This document shows, in pieces, positions 6,251 through 10,243 of a stretch of DNA of 10,243 bases. Position numbers and translations under genes: made by a program. Below the pieces are notes generated by a model. The model was given only the letters and a program-made list of their open reading frames with translations. It was not told where the DNA came from and did not search any database. Numbering within the stretch: position 1 is the first letter of the stretch; every line of letters begins with the position of its first letter. This stretch comes from Bacteroidota bacterium (GTDB lineage Bacteria > Bacteroidota > Ignavibacteria > SZUA-365 > JAADGX01), in NCBI GenBank assembly GCA_027021285.1, contig JALUUP010000289.1:1-10243 (forward strand). Reading direction: 5' to 3'.

Positions 6251-6895
6251 ATGAATTCTAATGATTCTCATATACGGTTAAATTACCCGCTGTTTCCGCT
6301 CGCTGTCGTCATGTTGCCGGGAGCGGAACTGCCTCTCTATATCTTTGAAGATCGTTACAAGGATCTCGTGCGCCGAAGCCTGAAAAAGAAATCGGAGTTT
6401 GGAATTATTTACACTGACGGAACGAGCATGCGTGGGGTGGGGTGCGGTGCGCGCGTCGTGAACATGCTGCGCAAGTACCCTGATTCACGGATGGAAATCA
6501 TCGTCCGGGGCACGGACCGCTTCATCGTACAGAGGACTGTCACCCATCCAAGCGGATACCTGGAAGCGCGCATTGCCCCGCTCCTGGATCGCGAGGAAAC
6601 GGTGGATGACGCAACGAGATCGGAAGTTATCGACATGTACAATAAAATTGTTCGCGAAGTGTTCGGTGGTACTCTCCACGAAGTTGCCCCCGATACACCT
6701 GATCAATACGTTTCGTTTCGCATTGCGCAGAAAGTCGGACTCAGCCTGCACGACAGGCAAAAGCTTCTCGAATCATCGTCGGAACACGAGCGGTTGTTGT
6801 TTCTCCAGCGGCGCCTCGAGGAATTGCTTCCGCGCCTGGGAGAAGCGGCGACGATTCAGCGGTTGGTCAAGAACGACGGCTATATCCCGACCTGA
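6251..6895 (+). CDS. Stand-alone LON N-terminal (substrate-binding) domain protein
   Basis: It has 214 residues and consists only of the domain that binds substrates in Lon protease; the AAA+ ATPase and Ser-Lys protease parts are absent. The domain opens with NYPLFPLAVVMLPGAELPLYIFE (split here as residues 11-20, 21-33), continues through the typical YKDLVRRSL (36-44) and GVGCGARVV (62-70), and ends in a helical bundle with LLFLQRRLEELL (182-193). Single-domain members of this family exist in many bacteria and have no settled function; an adaptor or regulatory role is often supposed. The start at 6251 is chosen because the domain begins at once and the promoter lies just before it; an upstream in-frame TTG at 6212 would lie inside the promoter. 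No Shine-Dalgarno is seen. It converges with the permease gene, with 5 nt between stops. Confidence 0.9.
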   Translation: MNSNDSHIRLNYPLFPLAVVMLPGAELPLYIFEDRYKDLVRRSLKKKSEFGIIYTDGTSMRGVGCGARVVNMLRKYPDSRMEIIVRGTDRFIVQRTVTHPSGYLEARIAPLLDREETVDDATRSEVIDMYNKIVREVFGGTLHEVAPDTPDQYVSFRIAQKVGLSLHDRQKLLESSSEHERLLFLQRRLEELLPRLGEAATIQRLVKNDGYIPT

Positions 6896-6900
6896 TCCAT

Positions 6901-7707
6901 TTATCCCGCATTCACGTACACGGCAACTAGGATAAGTAAGACGGCAAAGAGCTTACGGAGTACGCTGCTTGCCGTTTTATGGCTGGTGTGGACCCCGAAA
7001 GGACCTCCCAGAACGGTTCCCAATACGACGGGAATGGCAAACGGGTACGCGACGTATCCCATTGTATCGAACGGCAGTGCGGGCAGGTGGGTGCCGCCGG
7101 TCGCGTAGCCGAGGAGACCGGCAAATGTTGTGAGGACCATGACGCCGGTTGAAGTTGCGATTGCTTCCTTCATTTTCATCCGGACAAAGAAATGAAGCAT
7201 GGGTACGGCGATCAGGCCGCCCCCTGTACCGGCGAGAGCGGAAATCGAGCCGATCAGGAGGCCGATAAGGATGAGACGTAAAGTTTTGTGTACGGGCGCG
7301 TTGTCGGAAGAGTTCTTCCGGTTGTTCCCGGTGATCAACTGGAAAGCGGTCAGGACGACGACGGTGGTAAAGACGAATTGCATCAATGGTCGGGGGATGG
7401 CACCCGACACAAAGCCCACCAGGTAGGCAGTAATGATGCTTCCGGTTGCGACGCCGCCGACCGCGCGAACGCTGAGGAATCCTTTCCTGAACTGAGTAAC
7501 GCCGTTTACCGAGCTTGTAAGAAAAATGATGGAAAGACTGGTTGCCACGGCGAGATGCATGGAGACCGTGTCCGGGATTCCGGTGGCATCAAATATCGAG
7601 AGGAGCATGGGAACGATGATAATTCCACCGCCGATCCCGAAGAAACCTGAAAGGAAGCCGATGGCCATCCCGCCCAGGAATAGGAGAACTATCAAGTGTA
7701 ATTCCAT
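6901..7707 (-). CDS. TauE/SafE-family membrane permease (sulfite/anion exporter type)
   Basis: Integral membrane protein of 268 residues in the former DUF81 group, whose characterised members move sulfite, sulfoacetate or related organosulfur anions across the inner membrane. The protein is an internal duplication: FGIGGGIIIVPML (23-35) is matched by AGTGGGLIAVPML (159-171), and HLAVATSLSI (51-60) by EAIATSTGVM (181-190). About eight hydrophobic segments are apparent, with a polar linker near 128-141 between the halves. The substrate cannot be read from the sequence. It starts 18 nt after the protease stop with no clear Shine-Dalgarno, so it is probably the last gene of the tmk unit. With a cysteine desulfurase in the window a sulfur link is tempting, but the two lie in different transcription units. 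Confidence 0.9.
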   Translation of the reverse strand: MELHLIVLLFLGGMAIGFLSGFFGIGGGIIIVPMLLSIFDATGIPDTVSMHLAVATSLSIIFLTSSVNGVTQFRKGFLSVRAVGGVATGSIITAYLVGFVSGAIPRPLMQFVFTTVVVLTAFQLITGNNRKNSSDNAPVHKTLRLILIGLLIGSISALAGTGGGLIAVPMLHFFVRMKMKEAIATSTGVMVLTTFAGLLGYATGGTHLPALPFDTMGYVAYPFAIPVVLGTVLGGPFGVHTSHKTASSVLRKLFAVLLILVAVYVNAG

Positions 7708-7725
7708 TCAGCGAATTCTATACAG

Positions 7726-9381
7726 TTACTCGTTATCGGCAAGGATGGCTTCGTAAACGGAGTTCGATTGCAGAATGGTTGCCGCGGTCTGCACCTGGGG
7801 ATCAGAATAGAGAAGATATTTGTAACCGGCAGTGCTCCCCGCGTATTGTCGGTGTATTTCCACCAGGAGCCTTCCGAGAATTTCATGTTGATTCTCATCT
7901 ATTGCAGAGCGGGATTGCATATCGATTTTGCGCTTGAGTGTTTGCAGCGCGTGACGCAGCTCGTCGTCGAGTTCGCGGCTGGCCAAGGAAGCGGACAGCG
8001 AGGTGTAGGCTTTGTGTACGCTGTCTTCGCTATCCCAATGATGGTCGCGGTAATACTCCATGAAGCGCCGCCAGATTTCCTCACCGTCGGGAATGAACGG
8101 CGGTTTCGTGGTATTGAGGTAGTATGCGGAAAAGGAGAATATTCTTCCTGAAGACAGGAGTTTTTCCGTGACCGGGTGAAGGCGCTGTCGTGGGACAATC
8201 GTATCCGGCATAATCCCGCCGTACGCGTGCACGACGCGGTTCTGATTAACGGTATAAAACTCGGCGTGTTCGGCGGAATCGGTACGGGATGCGTGGCCGT
8301 TGCGCCGTTCCGCGTAATCGATTTTCTGGATGCATCGCCCGCTTGGTGTATAATACCGGGCCGTGGTCAGTTTCAGTGCCGCTGATTGTGATAACCTGGT
8401 GATGCGTTGCACAAGACCCTTGCCGAACGTCTGTTCTCCCACGATGACGCCGCGATCCAGGTCCTGGATGGCCCCTGCGACGATTTCGCTGGCGCTCGCG
8501 GAGCGATTATTCACAAGGATGACGAGGGGAACGGAAGCGTACGAAGGCTCGCGGTCGGATTGAAATTCGCGAATGATGCGGCCGTTGCGTCCGCGGGTCG
8601 AAACGATACGCGTGCCTTTCGGGACAAAGTTTTCCACGATATCCACTGCTGTTTCAAGCAAGCCTCCTGGGTTGTTGCGCAGGTCGATAATCAATCCTTT
8701 CAGTTTGTTCTCGGGGCCAAGGCGCTTGAGCGCTTTTTCGAATGCGGAGGAAGCCTGTCGTGTGAACCGCTGGAGCTGGATTACCGCGATACCGGGGGCA
8801 ACAAATCCGTAGTATCCGATCGCGGGCAGATGGACGAATTCCCGCTCGAGAGTGAAGTGCAATGTATCGGCGATGCCCGGTCTCGCGATGGTCAGGCGTA
8901 CTTTGGTTGCGGGGTTTCCGCGCAACCATTTCCTGATAGCGTCCGGTTTCAACCGGCTGGTATTATGGTTGTCCACGGCCAGGATAACATCGCCGGGGCG
9001 CAACCCACCCCGCTGTGCCGAGTATCCCCGCAGGACGGAAGTTACGGTGATGCGGTTGTCCCGGTAACCGAGGTAAATGCCTATGCCGCTGTACATCCCG
9101 ACGGTAATCGTGGTAACGTCCTGCTGGTGTTCCTTGTCGATGAACTGCGAGTATGGATCGAGGATGGAAACCATGCCGCGGATACCGGCCGTTATCAACT
9201 CCTCGGGATCGATATTGTCAACGTAATTCGTGCGAATTTCGACGAATACTTTCTCGTACAGGTCGAAGCTTTCCTGTATCTGGCGCCAGAGCGTTCCTCC
9301 CGAACGAAAACCCATGAGTAGAACGACGCCGAGGAGGAGAATAACCGCTGATGTTTTCTTGCCCAACTTGAAATCATTCAT
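7726..9381 (-). CDS. S41 C-terminal processing protease (CtpA/Prc family) with long C-terminal extension
   Basis: Membrane-anchored serine protease with a Ser-Lys dyad that trims or degrades envelope proteins from their C-termini. Of 551 residues, the order is: a single membrane segment or uncleaved signal (about 11-25); a helical N-terminal part; a PDZ domain (about 95-175, with GGLRPGDVILAVD at 125-137); and the S41 core with LIIDLRNNPGG (230-240), nucleophile S296 in NNRSASASEI, and K321 with Q325 in FGKGLVQ. The spacing of 25 between Ser and Lys, and 4 between Lys and Gln, fits CtpB. Beyond about residue 400 lie some 150 further residues, largely helical, not part of the classic core and seen in FCB-group homologues. 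It begins 12 nt after the tmk stop. Confidence 0.95.
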   Translation of the reverse strand: MNDFKLGKKTSAVILLLGVVLLMGFRSGGTLWRQIQESFDLYEKVFVEIRTNYVDNIDPEELITAGIRGMVSILDPYSQFIDKEHQQDVTTITVGMYSGIGIYLGYRDNRITVTSVLRGYSAQRGGLRPGDVILAVDNHNTSRLKPDAIRKWLRGNPATKVRLTIARPGIADTLHFTLEREFVHLPAIGYYGFVAPGIAVIQLQRFTRQASSAFEKALKRLGPENKLKGLIIDLRNNPGGLLETAVDIVENFVPKGTRIVSTRGRNGRIIREFQSDREPSYASVPLVILVNNRSASASEIVAGAIQDLDRGVIVGEQTFGKGLVQRITRLSQSAALKLTTARYYTPSGRCIQKIDYAERRNGHASRTDSAEHAEFYTVNQNRVVHAYGGIMPDTIVPRQRLHPVTEKLLSSGRIFSFSAYYLNTTKPPFIPDGEEIWRRFMEYYRDHHWDSEDSVHKAYTSLSASLASRELDDELRHALQTLKRKIDMQSRSAIDENQHEILGRLLVEIHRQYAGSTAGYKYLLYSDPQVQTAATILQSNSVYEAILADNE

Positions 9382-9393
9382 GTCAGCACTTGT

Positions 9394-10062
9394 TCAATGT
9401 TCGAATGAATCGTGATGATACGTTTTCAGGAGGAGTTCGGTTTTTACTATGACAGCGTCCGCGATTTCTTGCCGGGACAAGGAAGCATCGACGATCGTCC
9501 AGCGTTTCGGCTCCTTGCGCGCTAATTCGAGATATCCCGCACGAACGCGCTGGAAAAACGCCAGGGGCGCGGATTCCATTCGATCGCTTCGTTCCCGGGA
9601 GCGGGCTTTTCTGGCAAACGCATCTTCGGGGGAGATGTCCAGGAAGAACGTACAATCCGGCCGCGTGTCAAACGTGGCCATTGCATGCACGTGAGCCAGG
9701 TTTTCCACGTCCAGGCCCCGGCCGTATCCCTGGTAGGCGGTGGTGGAGTCGTAATACCGGTCACAGATGACGACGATACCCCCGGAAAGAGCGGGGAGGA
9801 TGACCTCGCTGGTGACTTGCGCACGGGCGGCTGAAAACAGGAACATCTCGCAAACGGCATTCATTCCGCTGTTTTTTGTGTCAAGAAGAAGGTCACGGAT
9901 TTTTTCCGAAATAGCTGTGCCCCCCGGTTCACGAATGATCCGGTATCGGATACTTTTCTTTTCCAACCACGACGAAAGCAGTTGGATCTGAGTCGTTTTT
10001 CCCGAACCGTCAATTCCTTCAAAAGTGATGAGCGGGGCGTGCCGCTCTTCAATTCGTTTCAT
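9394..10062 (-). CDS. tmk: Thymidylate kinase Tmk
   Basis: Phosphorylates dTMP to dTDP with ATP, an essential step of dTTP supply in the cytoplasm. It has 222 residues, slightly above the usual 205-215 because of a short N-terminal lead and a His-containing tail. The P-loop is EGIDGSGKTT (15-24), the dTMP-binding REPGGT is at 44-49, DRYYDSTTAYQG is at 101-112 (the DR(Y/H) motif), and the LID region has Arg-rich RKARSRERSDR (151-161), as in the E. coli-type class with basic residues in the lid. AGGGA lies 9 nt before ATG 10062. It is the first gene of a tmk-protease-permease unit. Confidence 0.96.
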   Translation of the reverse strand: MKRIEERHAPLITFEGIDGSGKTTQIQLLSSWLEKKSIRYRIIREPGGTAISEKIRDLLLDTKNSGMNAVCEMFLFSAARAQVTSEVILPALSGGIVVICDRYYDSTTAYQGYGRGLDVENLAHVHAMATFDTRPDCTFFLDISPEDAFARKARSRERSDRMESAPLAFFQRVRAGYLELARKEPKRWTIVDASLSRQEIADAVIVKTELLLKTYHHDSFEH

Positions 10063-10100
10063 CGGATCAATTCCCTGGAATCGAAAATCGTATCATGATG

Positions 10101-10129
10101 AATATAAAGCACGTGGTTGCCGGGAACAA
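10101..10129 (-). promoter_or_regulatory. Promoter of the tmk-protease-permease unit
   Basis: On the minus strand TTGTTC (10124-10129), 17 nt, TATATT (10101-10106). This has the same -10 and the same spacing as the promoter at 6212-6242. The start would be near 10094, giving a leader of about 30 nt. The 8-bp palindrome ATCATGAT (10092-10099) lies at the predicted start point. Confidence 0.6.
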
Positions 10130-10144
10130 TTGAAAATGCGTTGC

Positions 10145-10161
10145 CGATGATGGTGTCATCG
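10145..10161 (-). terminator. Short hairpin after the Xer gene, possible weak terminator
   Basis: CGATGA-CACCA-TCATCG on the minus strand forms a 6-bp stem with a 5-nt loop, 4 nt after the recombinase stop. A TTTT follows only about 8 nt downstream, so it is at best a weak intrinsic terminator. Confidence 0.3.
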
Positions 10162-10165
10162 CTCG

Positions 10166-10243
10166 TCAGCCGCGCGGGTGGTGCGCCTTGTGTTCCTGCT
10201 TCAGGTACTCCCGGTCAACGTGGGTGTAGATCTCGGTAGTGCT
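10166..10243 (-). CDS. C-terminal end of a XerC/XerD-type tyrosine recombinase (partial)
   Basis: Only the last 25 codons and the TGA stop are inside the window. They read STTEIYTHVDREYLK followed by QEHKAHHPRG, which matches the C-terminus of Xer recombinases (E. coli XerD ends in STTQIYTHV and HHPRA). The sixth visible residue is the nucleophilic tyrosine that joins covalently to DNA during chromosome dimer resolution at dif. XerC, XerD and a single XerA-like enzyme cannot be told apart from this piece, so no symbol is given; the ending HHPRG leans to XerD. The frame was found by hand, as the piece is too short for routine ORF calling. The separate promoter before tmk suggests the downstream genes need not depend on it. 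Confidence 0.85.
   Translation of the reverse strand, partial: STTEIYTHVDREYLKQEHKAHHPRG

Noticed and set aside
8407..9321. 304-codon open frame on the plus strand
   Set aside because: It lies fully antisense to the S41 protease, whose catalytic residues and PDZ motif are intact. The plus-strand translation shows no recognisable domain and is explained by codon bias on the opposite strand.
1..10243. CRISPR array, insertion sequence or phage region
   Set aside because: No spaced direct repeats, no transposase or phage protein and no terminal inverted repeats were seen. The Xer fragment is of the housekeeping chromosome-resolution type rather than a phage integrase.

Overview
The window reads as ordinary chromosomal DNA of a free-living bacterium, most likely from the Bacteroidota/Chlorobi/Ignavibacteria (FCB) side of the tree. 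Four signs point there. PurN carries the GGKGMYG loop that I associate with Bacteroidota-type GAR transformylases. purN-purH runs directly into mreB. The S41 protease has the long C-terminal extension common in that group. Several promoters have a TTG element 20 nt upstream of a TA-rich -10/-7 box, one of them an exact TAnnTTTG. Base composition by eye is moderate in GC, and protein-coding density is high. No insertion sequence, CRISPR array, phage gene, tRNA or rRNA is visible. This placement is an inference; no marker gene fixes it.

Layout. (1) Positions 1-3185, minus strand: a purN-purH-mreB transcription unit, read right to left, coding for two late steps of purine synthesis and the actin-like rod-shape protein MreB (its C-terminus runs off the left edge). 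(2) 3186-3343: a divergent intergenic region with a candidate purN promoter overlapped by a short palindrome, and a leader with a 12-bp palindrome in front of the next gene. (3) 3344-5288, plus strand: a cysteine desulfurase, an unrecognised 100-residue protein and an A-type Fe-S carrier (HesB/IscA). This is an Fe-S assembly cluster with no IscU-like scaffold in it. (4) 5519-6145: an iron/manganese superoxide dismutase that resembles archaeal enzymes in its ligand loop, closed by a good intrinsic terminator. (5) 6251-6895: a stand-alone LON N-terminal domain protein whose promoter lies almost on its start codon. (6) 6901-10243, minus strand, convergent with (5): the last 25 residues of a Xer tyrosine recombinase, then, behind its own clear promoter, tmk (thymidylate kinase), an S41 C-terminal processing protease and a TauE/SafE-type permease.

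How the parts fit. The window combines nucleotide supply (purN, purH, tmk), cell shape and envelope processing (mreB, S41 protease), chromosome resolution (Xer) and an Fe-S/oxidative-stress block (desulfurase, A-type carrier, SOD). I see no clearly new multi-gene system. The items most worth a second look are the cysteine-free 100-residue protein between the desulfurase and the carrier, the probable leaderless LON-domain transcript, the palindrome over the purN promoter, and the archaeal-like SOD.
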